Shown here: one piece after another, positions 32,762-40,829 of the stretch
Numbering within the stretch: position 1 is the first letter of the stretch
Layout of the letters: every line of letters starts with the position of its first letter
NCBI GenBank assembly: GCA_031292655.1
Contig: JARLGO010000222.1
Location: 90,042-132,075 of the forward strand
Direction of reading: 5' to 3'
Origin: Geothrix sp.
GTDB taxonomy: Bacteria > Acidobacteriota > Holophagae > Holophagales > Holophagaceae
Length of the DNA: 42,034 bases
Translations under genes and position numbers: made by a program
Notes under the pieces: generated by a model
The model's input: the letters and a program-made list of their open reading frames with translations, nothing else
Database searches by the model: none
What the model was told of the DNA's origin: nothing

Positions 32762-33943
32762 TCAGAACGCGGCCAAGCCGGTGATGGCGCGGCCCAGGAT
32801 GAGGGCATGCACGTCATGCGCGCCCTCATAGGTGTTCACCGTCTCCAGGTTCACCATGTGGCGCATCACGTGATACTCGTCGGCGATACCGTTGCCGCCA
32901 TGCATGTCGCGCGACTGGCGGGCGATATCCAGCGCCTTGCCGCAGTTGTTGCGCTTGAGCAGGGAGATCATCTCCGGTGCTGCCTCACCGGCATCGAGCA
33001 GGCGGCCTAGTTGCAGGGCGCTGTGCAGGCCCAGGGTGATCTCGGTCTGCATGTCGGCGAGCTTCTTCTGGATGAGCTGCGTGGCGGCCAGCGGGCGGCC
33101 GAACATCTTGCGGCCGAGCGTATAGTCGCGCGAGGCGTGGAAGCAGAACTCGGCGGCGCCCAGCACGCCCCAGGCGATGCCGTAACGGGCGTTGTTGAGG
33201 CAGGAGAACGGACCGCGCAGGCCCTTCACGTTCAGCATCGCGTCATCCGGCACGAACACCTCGTCCAGCATGATCATGCCGGTGATGGAGGCGCGGAGGC
33301 TGAGCTTGCCCTCGATCTTCGGCGCGGTGAGGCCCTTGGCACCCTTTTCGATGGTGAAACCGCGGATGTCGCCGGCATCGTCCTTGGCCCAGACCACGAA
33401 CACATCCGCGATCGGGGAGTTGGAGATCCAGGTCTTGGAGCCGCTGATCAGGTAGCCGCCATCGACCTTCTTGGCGCGGGTGCGCATGGAGGCGGGGTCG
33501 GACCCGGCATCCGGCTCGGTGAGGCCGAAGCAGCCGACCTTCTCGCCGGTGGCCAGCCTGGGCAGCCAGTGCCGCTTTTGTTCCTCGCTGCCATAGGTGT
33601 AGATGGGCCACATGACCAGGCTGCCCTGCACGGAGGCGAAGGAACGCAGGCCGGAATCGCCGCGCTCCAGCTCGTACATGAGGAGGCCGTAGGCGACGTT
33701 GGAGACCCCCATGCAGCCATATTCCTCGGGCAGCGAGGGGCCGTAGAAGCCCAAGGCGCCCATCTTCGAAATGAGGTGCTTGGGGAAGGTCTGGTCCTGG
33801 GCATGCTTCTCGATGATGGGGAGGACTTCGGCGTTGACGAACTTGCGGGCGGATTCGCGAATCATCCGCTCCTCGTCCGTGAGCAGGCCCTCCAGGCCCA
33901 TGTAGTCGGTGATGTGGGTGAAGGTGGCGTAGGCGCCAGCCAT
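32762..33943 (-). CDS. gcdH: Glutaryl-CoA dehydrogenase
   Basis: This acyl-CoA dehydrogenase-family flavoenzyme oxidises and decarboxylates glutaryl-CoA to crotonyl-CoA. The 393-aa product carries [20 protein letters not shown], the FAD-binding [24 protein letters not shown], and the catalytic base Glu373 in [15 protein letters not shown]. The residues around this Glu are those of GcdH rather than short- or medium-chain enzymes. AGGAGG lies 5 nt before the ATG at 33943. With the CoA-transferase it forms the end of lysine/tryptophan/glutarate breakdown. It is the last alphaproteobacterial-looking gene before the composition of the window changes. Confidence 0.95.
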   Translation of the reverse strand: MAGAYATFTHITDYMGLEGLLTDEERMIRESARKFVNAEVLPIIEKHAQDQTFPKHLISKMGALGFYGPSLPEEYGCMGVSNVAYGLLMYELERGDSGLRSFASVQGSLVMWPIYTYGSEEQKRHWLPRLATGEKVGCFGLTEPDAGSDPASMRTRAKKVDGGYLISGSKTWISNSPIADVFVVWAKDDAGDIRGFTIEKGAKGLTAPKIEGKLSLRASITGMIMLDEVFVPDDAMLNVKGLRGPFSCLNNARYGIAWGVLGAAEFCFHASRDYTLGRKMFGRPLAATQLIQKKLADMQTEITLGLHSALQLGRLLDAGEAAPEMISLLKRNNCGKALDIARQSRDMHGGNGIADEYHVMRHMVNLETVNTYEGAHDVHALILGRAITGLAAF

Positions 33944-34141
33944 GGGGACCTCCTGTGCCCTGAAGCCTCGGGCGGATGGCGGGATCTCTGAACGGCGCTG
34001 CGGCAGCGCGCCGCGGCCAGTCTACCGCCGCGTCAAAACACAGCGACGGAGCCAGTCCCCTCCAGGCCGCCGAAAGGTGTCATGCCGGGGATCGCCTTGA
34101 CGAAGTGGAAACCCCGAGCCCAGGGGAGCCCCCGCCATGGA
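33944..34141. other. Non-coding stretch holding the probable junction of two genomes
   Basis: This 198-bp gap separates gcdH from thymidine kinase. A short GC hairpin, GCGCTGC/GCAGCGC, lies at 33995-34009. No tRNA, transposase, direct repeat or attachment-like sequence was seen. Left neighbours look alphaproteobacterial and right neighbours look like Holophaga-type Acidobacteriota, so the switch probably lies within roughly 33,990-34,060. Confidence 0.5.
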
Positions 34142-34729
34142 TCATTCCCCGTCCAGCAGCCGGTTTCCGGTGGCGTGGGGCACTTCATGGCAGTGCCGGC
34201 AGCGGGCCTCGTAGGCTTCGGCTGCGCCCACCAGGACCTGGCCGCCGGTATGCACCAGGCGCTGGGTGCGGCCCGCCAGGGCCCCGCAGACCATGCAGAT
34301 GGCCTGGAGCTTGGTGACGAATTCCGCCTTCGCCAGCAGCAGGGGCATGATGCCGAAGGGCTCGCCGTTGGAGTCCAGATCCAGGCCGGCAGCCATGACG
34401 CGCACCCCCCGGTTGGCCAGGTCCTCGACGAGGGGGAGGAGCCCCTCGTCCATGAACTGCACTTCATCCAGGGCCACCACCTCGACGTCCGGATCCAGCT
34501 GCCGGGCCAGCTCCGCGGTGCTCTCCACGGGTATCGCCTCGTGCTTGCGCAGGCTGTGGCTGGCGATGGCGGACACGTCGTAGCGGTCGTCCAGGGCGGG
34601 CTTGAACACCTGCACCTTCTGCTTGGCGATGATGGCCCGCTTGATGCGCCGGATGAGTTCTTCCGACTTGCCAGAAAACATGGGACCGCAGATCACCTCC
34701 AGGGAACCCTGGCGCTGGAGCATGAACAT
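34142..34729 (-). CDS. tdk: Thymidine kinase, type II
   Basis: This 195-aa enzyme phosphorylates thymidine for dTTP salvage. The P-loop is [16 protein letters not shown] (residues 13-28). [13 protein letters not shown] contains the Walker B/base region and [12 protein letters not shown] is the conserved substrate loop. Zinc cysteines are ICMVCGAL and ARCRHCH. The lasso loop [17 protein letters not shown] resembles the TK motif around the thymidine-binding Tyr. It is last in a leftward cluster, 5 bp after the DUF4388 gene. Confidence 0.96.
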   Translation of the reverse strand: MFMLQRQGSLEVICGPMFSGKSEELIRRIKRAIIAKQKVQVFKPALDDRYDVSAIASHSLRKHEAIPVESTAELARQLDPDVEVVALDEVQFMDEGLLPLVEDLANRGVRVMAAGLDLDSNGEPFGIMPLLLAKAEFVTKLQAICMVCGALAGRTQRLVHTGGQVLVGAAEAYEARCRHCHEVPHATGNRLLDGE

Positions 34730-34734
34730 CGGCC

Positions 34735-35898
34735 TTACCTTTTGTGGGGGGGGTCAGGAGTGGGGGCGGCCGCCGGGACCATGGGATCGGGGTACTTCGT
34801 GAGGTCCGCGACGGGGTTCTTCCCGTCCAGGGGCCGGCCCAGATCCCTGGCGAGCAGGACGCCGCCATCCCTCCGGGAGGCCATCCGGAGCGCCCAGGCC
34901 TGCCGGAGCCGGGTCGGCCCCTCGGGCACCACCCGCACGTCCACGGGCTGGAGGCTGGCCAGCCCCATGTTCATCGATCCGCGGTGATGCGGCACGTACA
35001 GCAACAGGGGCACCAGGAAACCCACGGCCACCAGGGGCCACAACAACCGGCTGGGCTCCCAGTCCTGGGGCGCCTGGTGGGCCTTTCCGTCCATGACCCA
35101 GGGGCGGACCACCTTCGGCGCCTTCCCCGTGATGGGTTCCAGCAGCCCGGCTTCGAGAAGATCGGCGACGGCCTTGCAGGTATCCAGCTCCTCGTAGCGG
35201 CTGACCTGGATGATGTCCTTGATGCTCTCGGGATGTTCGAAGTAGGAGAGGACCATCTCCTGCTCGTGCGTGAGCCCCGAGGATCCGTGCGCCACCTGCC
35301 CCTTGCCATCCAGGAGCGACGAGACATCCCGGTCGATGTCGAGGTGCAGCGCCTGGGCCTTCGCCGACCTTGCGAGCGGCACGTCCATGCCCGGCAGGCG
35401 CCGTTCGACTTCCGGCCATTCATCCTGGATGCGCGCGGCCTCCATCAGCACCGTGTCCACGGGAATCGGGACGAAATGGTCCCGGTCCAGATCCGGAGGC
35501 AGCATGGAATCAAAGCGGTAGTCGCCCTCCACCCACCGGAAGGTCCGGTGCAGGATGGCCGTGGCCTGGCTGAAAAGGGCGTCCTGCAGATCCGACGGAT
35601 TGACCTTCCCGCTTTCCAGCAGCAGCGTGCCCATGCGCTTGAGGGTCTGCCGCTGCACCTGGACCATGGCCAGGAGCTCCTCTCCCGTGAGGCGCCCCAG
35701 CCTCACCAGCATCGTGCCAAGCCGATCCTCCATGCGGATCTGGTTCGAATCGCAACCGACGATCTCGCCATTCTCGAAAAAGACCTTGATGAACTCCTGG
35801 CCCTGGGAAAGCACCAGGGTGCCGTTCTTCCCCTGGATCTTGATCATGTTGAAGAGGGAGAAGAGGTCGAAGTCGCGGAGGGATCCTTCCAGTGCCAT
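34735..35898 (-). CDS. DUF4388 (PATAN-like) protein with one membrane segment
   Basis: The 387-aa product starts [20 protein letters not shown], the classic DUF4388 opening; the domain continues through [20 protein letters not shown] and a helical part to about residue 160. A winged-helix-like segment follows ([42 protein letters not shown]), as is common in DUF4388 proteins. One transmembrane helix ([18 protein letters not shown]) lies at about 286-304, then a Pro-rich, probably extracytoplasmic tail. DUF4388 proteins are linked to signalling in myxobacteria, Deinococcus and related groups, with no fixed function. The start lies 1 bp after the upstream gene's stop. Confidence 0.85.
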   Translation of the reverse strand: MALEGSLRDFDLFSLFNMIKIQGKNGTLVLSQGQEFIKVFFENGEIVGCDSNQIRMEDRLGTMLVRLGRLTGEELLAMVQVQRQTLKRMGTLLLESGKVNPSDLQDALFSQATAILHRTFRWVEGDYRFDSMLPPDLDRDHFVPIPVDTVLMEAARIQDEWPEVERRLPGMDVPLARSAKAQALHLDIDRDVSSLLDGKGQVAHGSSGLTHEQEMVLSYFEHPESIKDIIQVSRYEELDTCKAVADLLEAGLLEPITGKAPKVVRPWVMDGKAHQAPQDWEPSRLLWPLVAVGFLVPLLLYVPHHRGSMNMGLASLQPVDVRVVPEGPTRLRQAWALRMASRRDGGVLLARDLGRPLDGKNPVADLTKYPDPMVPAAAPTPDPPHKR

Positions 35899-35899
35899 C

Positions 35900-37771
35900 T
35901 CAGGCCCTCCTCAAGATCAGCTTCAGCCAGGAGCGGAGGTAGAAGAGGCCCACGAGGATCGCGCCTAGCGCCAGCCAGATGGACATGGGATCCGCCATGA
36001 TCTCGCCGGGGTAGCGCACGGAGCGGCCCGTCGCGAGGACCATGCCCACGGCCAGGCAGAAGGGCAGGAATTCGATGAAGCCCTCCCGGGTCTCCCCCAG
36101 GAAGGCCAGATCGCAACCGGGCAGCAGCACGATGAGAGTCTTGTGGATCCACCGCGTGGACCGCTGATGGGCCGCCACTTCATCAAGTTTCTTCCTGCGG
36201 TTCTCCGTGTGGAGCCCGTCCCGGAGGACAAAGAGGTGATGGCACTTCTGGCAGACCTCATGATCGGGGCTGTCCGTGGTGTGGAACGGTTCCCCGCAAC
36301 GGACGCACTGGGTCGGATGGGCCATGCGGACGCTGGCCCTGACCCGCGCGAGGAAGGCGACGAGCCCCAGGATGGGCAGCAGCAACGCCACCAGGAAGGC
36401 CGGCTCCGTGAGGTGGGTCTCCGTTCCCTTGCTTTCCCCCGCCGCCTCCACCAGGGCCCGCACCCGCTCCGGTGTATCGGGAAGGGGCATCGGATAGGTC
36501 CGGGCATCCGTCTGGGCGTCATTCAAGGCGATCAGCAGCGCGTAGTCGGCGGGGGCGGCGGCCTGGGCTTCCTCTTGTTTCGTGGCGCCCCGGGCCGTGT
36601 CGAGGCGGCTGAAGGCGAGGATGCTCTGGTTCAGCAGCACCTCCATCTTGGGCCCGGCCTGGAGTGCCAGCTCGAAGGACTTGTCCGCCCCTGCCTCATC
36701 TCCGGACTGGAACAAGGCGACGCCCAGGTTGTTGAGCACCGCAGCCTGGTCCGGATGCCTCCCCACCAACTCCTGGAAGGTCCCCGCGGCGGCCTTCCAG
36801 TCCTGGTTCTGCAGCTGGGCCCACCCGGTGAGGAAGGCCCGATCCGAGGGAGGGAGCAGACGAACCGTGGCCGGGGAGATGGGCTGTACCTGGGGTTGCA
36901 GCTGCAGGGTCAGAATGCTCGGCAGGGGTTCCCTGGCGGCCCAGGGTTCCAGGGCGGCCAGGGCGGGATGGACGAGCTGCATCAGCAGGATGAGTGCCGT
37001 CACCTTCACTTCCGCCGCGAGCAGGAACGGCGCCATCAGGAAGAGCCAGACCATGGCGGCGACCATCGGATCCAGTCCCAGCAGGACGGGGCCGGCCAGG
37101 ATCAGGGCCCCGAGGGCGGCGGCCATGATGGGGGAAACGCCCCGGCGCTCCAGGGGTTCTTCCCACAGGTGCCGAAGGGCATTCCGGTACCGGAGCCCCA
37201 TGGTCAGAGCCCATCCCCAGAGAAGGAGGGTCGCAGCCAGCCTGAGCATGCCGAGATGCTGGATCAACCAGAGCCAGCGGTGGGCCGGATGAAGGACGCG
37301 CAGCCGAGTGAGCCGCAAAAGGTCCGGGAAGCCCCAGAACCAGCCCTGGATTCCCTGCTGCCGCATGAGCATGATCCGGGTCCCCAGCAGGGTTGGATGG
37401 TCCGGCGCCCAGCGCTCGACCGCCTGGAGCCCTTCCAGGCCCAGGGTCGCCTTTCCGTTCATGCCCTGCTGCCGGGCCCACAGGGTCACGGCCTCCACGA
37501 GCGGCGCCACATCGAGGGTGGAGTAGGTGCGGCGGAACGCCTCCACCTCCAGCTGGGCGGCCCGGACGGCCTTCGCATCCCCCCGGTCGAGGGCATCCAT
37601 CAGGTGCTGGACGCGGTGGCTGAGGGCGATGGCGGGAAGGGACCCGACGGAGGCGGGAGCGGCCGAAACAGGGGCCTTCTCGGCGGGGACGGGAGCCTTG
37701 GCTGGAGCGGCAGAAGCCAGAGCTGCCGCGAAGACCAGGAAAGCGATCCGGAGGGGCCGCAGGCATTCCAT
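35900..37771 (-). CDS. Large membrane protein with TPR and zinc-ribbon segments, function unknown
   Basis: This 623-aa protein has no family I can name. It begins MECLRPLRIAFLVFAAALASAAPAKA, a probable signal peptide, with AGGAGG before the ATG. A soluble helical region (to about 165) is followed by several membrane helices (MLRLAATLLLWGWALTMGL, IMAAALGALILAGPVLLGL, MVAAMVWLFLMAPFLLAA). A TPR-type stretch follows (VLNNLGVALFQSGDEAGADKSFELALQAGP). After another helix comes a zinc ribbon, CVRCGEPF with EVCQKCHHLF, then two or three final membrane helices. The open frame runs back to 38143, but the signal peptide supports 37771. Tight spacing to DUF1844 and DUF4388 genes suggests a joint complex. 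Confidence 0.8.
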   Translation of the reverse strand: MECLRPLRIAFLVFAAALASAAPAKAPVPAEKAPVSAAPASVGSLPAIALSHRVQHLMDALDRGDAKAVRAAQLEVEAFRRTYSTLDVAPLVEAVTLWARQQGMNGKATLGLEGLQAVERWAPDHPTLLGTRIMLMRQQGIQGWFWGFPDLLRLTRLRVLHPAHRWLWLIQHLGMLRLAATLLLWGWALTMGLRYRNALRHLWEEPLERRGVSPIMAAALGALILAGPVLLGLDPMVAAMVWLFLMAPFLLAAEVKVTALILLMQLVHPALAALEPWAAREPLPSILTLQLQPQVQPISPATVRLLPPSDRAFLTGWAQLQNQDWKAAAGTFQELVGRHPDQAAVLNNLGVALFQSGDEAGADKSFELALQAGPKMEVLLNQSILAFSRLDTARGATKQEEAQAAAPADYALLIALNDAQTDARTYPMPLPDTPERVRALVEAAGESKGTETHLTEPAFLVALLLPILGLVAFLARVRASVRMAHPTQCVRCGEPFHTTDSPDHEVCQKCHHLFVLRDGLHTENRRKKLDEVAAHQRSTRWIHKTLIVLLPGCDLAFLGETREGFIEFLPFCLAVGMVLATGRSVRYPGEIMADPMSIWLALGAILVGLFYLRSWLKLILRRA

Positions 37772-37782
37772 GCTGATCCTCC

Positions 37783-38076
37783 TCACGCCGATCCCTTCGG
37801 CAGGCCCTGCGATTCCGCGGCCGGCTTGAGGTCCATCACGCGCATGCGCAGCTGGTAGAGGATCTCGTCCAATTGGGAGGTCTCCGCATCGGTCCGCGCT
37901 CCCTCGGTCTTCTCCTTCAACACGCTGAGAAGATCCACATAGAACCTCGCCACCACGGGATTCGCGGGAGGCGCCTCCTTCACCAACGGGTGCGGTACGC
38001 CCATCGACAACAGGGCCTGCTCGGTCAAGAGGTGCATCAGGGCCGTCAAGGATGCTTCCGGCACCGCTGGGTTCAT
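37783..38076 (-). CDS. DUF1844 family protein
   Basis: This 97-aa helical protein has the DUF1844 pattern: FYVDLLSVLKEKTEGARTDAE then LDEILYQLRMRVMDL, where family members have LL-x-EKT and LLYDLRLRY. The N-terminal ALMHLLTEQALLSMG corresponds to the family's opening helix. Function unknown; family members are widespread in deltaproteobacteria and Acidobacteriota. It lies first in the leftward cluster, 11 bp before the TPR/zinc-ribbon gene, and is divergent from the gene at 38260 across 183 bp. Confidence 0.85.
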   Translation of the reverse strand: MNPAVPEASLTALMHLLTEQALLSMGVPHPLVKEAPPANPVVARFYVDLLSVLKEKTEGARTDAETSQLDEILYQLRMRVMDLKPAAESQGLPKGSA

Positions 38077-38259
38077 GGGCTACCTCAAACACTTTCAGGA
38101 CTTGTCTGCCGGGAAGCCTACCACAGCCCGACTTTCCCTGCATCGGCTGGGAATCGCGGCCCCATCAAAGGCCAAAGTGCCGCGCTGGAGCCTTTTGACA
38201 AAAAGCACTCGGCACTGGATCAGCGCTGTGGAACGATGGATGGGTTTGGAGGAAGACCC

Positions 38260-39282
38260 ATGCGACGCCTCATCCTCGCCCTTGCACTCCCTGCCGTCTG
38301 CCTGTCGATCCAGGCGGAGACCACCGGCCGCATCAATGGGAAGGTCGTCGACAAGGCCGGCAAGGCCATCCCCGGAGCCAAGGTCAATCTCAAGCGAACG
38401 GACATGAACTGGAGCAAGGATCTCTTCCCGGACAAGAACGGGAATTTCCTCCAGGTGGGCCTGGAGCCAAGGGAATACATCCTGACCGTCTCCGCCCCAG
38501 GCTACGTCGATTACGTGGAACAGCCCATCAAGATCCCCCTGGCGGATGTCCTCATCCGGAACGTCACCCTGCTGACGACGGCCGAGGCTCGCACCCAGGC
38601 CGTGGCCGGGGGGGCCAAGGTCGCCCCGGAAGATCCCGCCGTCGCCCTGGATTTGGAGGGACGCGAGACGTTCAATGGGGCCATCCCGCTCTACAACGAG
38701 GGCAAGTTCGGGGAAGCCCTCCCCCAGGTCGAGAAGGCCTACAAGACGCTCACCGAGGCCAAGGACAAACTGAAGGACGAGCAGGCCAGGGCCGATCTGG
38801 CCCCCGAACTGCTGAAGATCGAGCGGGTGTTGGGCATTTGCATCGCCCGGGCCGGCGCCAAGAGGGAAGAGGCGGAACCCTACCTCCTCAGGGCCTTGGA
38901 ACGGAATCCCAAGGATGAAGCGGTCATCCACAGCCTCATCGAAACCAGCAAGGCCAAGGCCGACAAGGCCGCCGAGCAGAAGTACCGCGACATGCTGGAG
39001 ACGCTCCACGGACCGAGTCCCGACGCGGCCTACAACAAGGGGGTGGAGGCCTTCAACGCTGGCAATGCCAAGGAGGCCAAGATCCACTGGCTCAAGGCCC
39101 TGGAGATCTCGCCGACCTATGCGGAGGCGCATTACATGCTGGCCATGGTCGATTTCGGCGACAACAACCTCAAGGGCACCAAGCAGCACCTCCAGAAGTA
39201 CCTGGAGCTGGCCCCCAACGGGAAGAATGCCGGCACCGCCAAAGAGATGCTGAAGGATCCCTCCCTCAAGAACATCAAGTAG
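38260..39282 (+). CDS. Exported carboxypeptidase-regulatory-like plus TPR protein
   Basis: The 340-aa product has a signal peptide (MRRLILALALPAVCLSIQA, cleavage near IQA-ET). A carboxypeptidase regulatory-like beta-sandwich follows (residues 20-110: GRINGKVVDKAGKAIPGAKVNL, LEPREYILTVSAPGYV), then TPR-type helical repeats (YNEGKFGEALPQVEKAYKTL, NKGVEAFNAGNAKEAKIHWLKAL, HYMLAMVDFGDNNLKGTKQHLQKYLEL). It is probably periplasmic or outer-membrane associated; such combinations are common in Acidobacteriota. The start at 38260 has GGAGGAAG upstream; the open frame before it is not coding-like. A TTGACA at 38195-38200 may be a -35 element, though no good -10 is seen. It ends at a strong terminator. 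Confidence 0.85.
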   Translation: MRRLILALALPAVCLSIQAETTGRINGKVVDKAGKAIPGAKVNLKRTDMNWSKDLFPDKNGNFLQVGLEPREYILTVSAPGYVDYVEQPIKIPLADVLIRNVTLLTTAEARTQAVAGGAKVAPEDPAVALDLEGRETFNGAIPLYNEGKFGEALPQVEKAYKTLTEAKDKLKDEQARADLAPELLKIERVLGICIARAGAKREEAEPYLLRALERNPKDEAVIHSLIETSKAKADKAAEQKYRDMLETLHGPSPDAAYNKGVEAFNAGNAKEAKIHWLKALEISPTYAEAHYMLAMVDFGDNNLKGTKQHLQKYLELAPNGKNAGTAKEMLKDPSLKNIK

Positions 39283-39283
39283 T

Positions 39284-39340
39284 CACCTGCGCCAAAAAGG
39301 AAGGGCCCCGGCCGGGGCCCTTCCTTTTTGGCGTCAGGTG
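39284..39340. terminator. Long bidirectional terminator
   Basis: GCCAAAAAGGAAGGGCCCCGG and its exact complement (39291-39332) form a perfect 21-bp stem with A/T runs on both sides. The palindrome extends as CACCTG/CAGGTG beyond a small bulge. It lies between the convergent stops at 39282 and 39345 and serves both. Confidence 0.92.
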
Positions 39341-39344
39341 AAGA

Positions 39345-40121
39345 TCACGTCAATTCGAGGCTGATGGGGCAGTGGTCGGAGCCCAGCACGTCGGCGTGGA
39401 TGCGGGTGTCCTTCACGCGGTCCAGCAGGGGGCGGCTGGCCAGGAAGAGGTCGATCCTCCACCCCACGTTCCGCTCCCGGGCGCCGCCCCGGGCGGTCCA
39501 CCAGGTGTAGAGGCCCGGCACGCCGGGATTCCGCTCGCGCAGCACATCGGCAAGGCCGGCGGCGAGGTAGAGCTTGAAGTCCTCCCGCTCCTCCGGCGTG
39601 AACCCCGGATTCTTGGTGTTGTCCTTGGGCCGGGCCAGATCGATCTCCTCCGGGGCCACGTTCATGTCCCCGGTGAGGATCACCTGGTCCCCCGCCGCGT
39701 GGTGCTTGGCCACGATGGCGGCCAGGTCCCTGGCGAATTGGCGCTTGAAGGGCAGCCGCACCAGCCCCTGGGAGGCATTTGGAAAGTAGCCCGCGATGAA
39801 GACAAGTTTGTCCTTTCGCGAAATCGACATCCGCCCTTCAGCGTCATAGCCCTCGATCCCCAGGCCCTTGGCATGGCTCCAGCCCAGGTCCTTCTTCGAA
39901 AGCGTCGCCGACCCGGCGTAGCCCTTCTTGCTCGTGGCGGGGAACCAGCAGACCTCGTAGGCGCTCTCGATCTGGCGGCGCACGGCCAGGTCCACCTCCT
40001 CCCATTCGCAGCGGATCTCCTGGAGGTTGAGCACGTCCGGCTCGGCCTCCTCCAGCCAGTCCATGAACCCCTTCTTCAGGACCGAGCGGAAGCCGTTCAC
40101 ATTCCAGCTGTAGAAGCGCAT
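39345..40121 (-). CDS. xthA: Exodeoxyribonuclease III / AP endonuclease
   Basis: This 258-aa base-excision-repair nuclease cuts at abasic sites and degrades 3' ends. Motifs: MRFYSWNVNGFRSVLKKG, the metal-binding Glu in LNLQEIRCEWEE, the catalytic LTGDMNVAPEEIDLARP, RIDLFLAS and the terminal GSDHCPISLEL. The family start is at 40121, with a G-rich SD. Last in the metG operon, 10 bp after the ArsC-like gene. Confidence 0.95.
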   Translation of the reverse strand: MRFYSWNVNGFRSVLKKGFMDWLEEAEPDVLNLQEIRCEWEEVDLAVRRQIESAYEVCWFPATSKKGYAGSATLSKKDLGWSHAKGLGIEGYDAEGRMSISRKDKLVFIAGYFPNASQGLVRLPFKRQFARDLAAIVAKHHAAGDQVILTGDMNVAPEEIDLARPKDNTKNPGFTPEEREDFKLYLAAGLADVLRERNPGVPGLYTWWTARGGARERNVGWRIDLFLASRPLLDRVKDTRIHADVLGSDHCPISLELT

Positions 40122-40131
40122 GAAACCCCCC

Positions 40132-40491
40132 TCAGGGCACCAGCTTCTCATAGGCGCTGGCATCGAATCCAATGATCACCCCTTTGGGATGCACCAGGAT
40201 GGGCCGCTTGAGCAGGTTGTTGTCCTGCACCATCAACGCGATGGCTTCCGCCTGGGTGAGCCTGCGATCCTTCAGGCCGAGTTCCCTGTACTTGGGACTC
40301 TTGGCACCCAGCATGGGCGTGGGGTCCGTCGGCAGCAGGCGCTCCAGCTCGGCGGCCTCCAGGGGCCTTTTGAAGTAGTCTCGGATCTCCACGTCGAGGC
40401 CCAGCGCCTCGAGTTTCGCCTTGGCGTTGCGGCAGGTGGTGCAGCTCGACTTCATCCAGAGGACGGGTTTCACGGGGGGAGACACCTTCAC
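40132..40491 (-). CDS. ArsC/Spx-family thioredoxin-fold protein
   Basis: The 119-aa product has an N-terminal CxxC in MKSSCTTCRNAKAKLEALG and the family pattern LLPTDPTPMLGAKSPKYRELGL, LLKRPILVHPKGVIIGF. These correspond to Spx/ArsC motifs, with the Arg before Pro forming the anion site. Arsenate reduction is only one possibility; many such proteins are redox regulators (YffB-like), and no arsenic genes are nearby. The GTG start at 40491 overlaps the preceding stop (GTGA) with GGAGG 4 nt upstream; a second GTG lies at 40485. Confidence 0.85.
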   Translation of the reverse strand: MKVSPPVKPVLWMKSSCTTCRNAKAKLEALGLDVEIRDYFKRPLEAAELERLLPTDPTPMLGAKSPKYRELGLKDRRLTQAEAIALMVQDNNLLKRPILVHPKGVIIGFDASAYEKLVP

Positions 40492-40829
40492 AGTTCCTCC
40501 ACGAACCGGTCCAGCAGCCGGTCCGTCCGCCAGCGCAGCAGGCCGATGAAGAGGAAGGCCGACCACCCCTTCATGCGCCCCTCGAGCCGAAGATGCGCGC
40601 CCTTCGGATCAGGGGTGAGCGTCAACGATCCGGATTCCTCGGCTCCGCCCACCGTGCGGGACCAGCGGAGGATCAGCCGGTCGGCGGTCCCTTCCGGCGC
40701 GGCCCAGACCCTCAGGGCGCGCAGGCTCCGGAAGGCCTGGGGGGACTCCCGGCGCAGCCGGCCCTCGACGTGTTCGTAGGGGGCGTCCGTGAGGAGCTCG
40801 GCCTCGAAACGGAAGACGGGGTGTTTCAC
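40488..40829 (-). CDS. Small SRPBCC-like protein, function unknown
   Basis: The 113-aa product has no recognised signature. Predicted order is strand (VFRFEAELLTDAPYEHV), helix, several strands (LRVWAAPEG, DRLILRWSRTV, SGSLTLTPD, HLRLEGRM) and a long C-terminal amphipathic helix (GLLRWRTDRLLDRFVEEL). This is the helix-grip layout of SRPBCC proteins, though shorter than usual (about 140). It starts with an ATG overlapping the metG stop (ATGA) and its stop overlaps the next start, so it is translationally coupled to both. Confidence 0.7.
   Translation of the reverse strand: MKHPVFRFEAELLTDAPYEHVEGRLRRESPQAFRSLRALRVWAAPEGTADRLILRWSRTVGGAEESGSLTLTPDPKGAHLRLEGRMKGWSAFLFIGLLRWRTDRLLDRFVEEL

Noticed and set aside
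33995-34009. GC hairpin near the genome junction as an integration site
   Set aside because: Short, without T-run or direct repeats; such hairpins arise easily in DNA of this composition.
34033-34141. Possible remnant of a gene ending near 34033 on the minus strand (tail GMTPFGGLEGTGSVAVF)
   Set aside because: The frame upstream lies inside tdk in another frame, no start is plausible, and no family is recognised; treated as non-coding.
37772-38143. N-terminal extension of the TPR/zinc-ribbon membrane protein
   Set aside because: Covers DUF1844 in another frame; a clear signal peptide and AGGAGG point to 37771.
40132-40491. Arsenic resistance gene
   Set aside because: Only the thioredoxin-fold CxxC family is supported; no arsenic regulator or pump is near and the gene is embedded in a metG operon.
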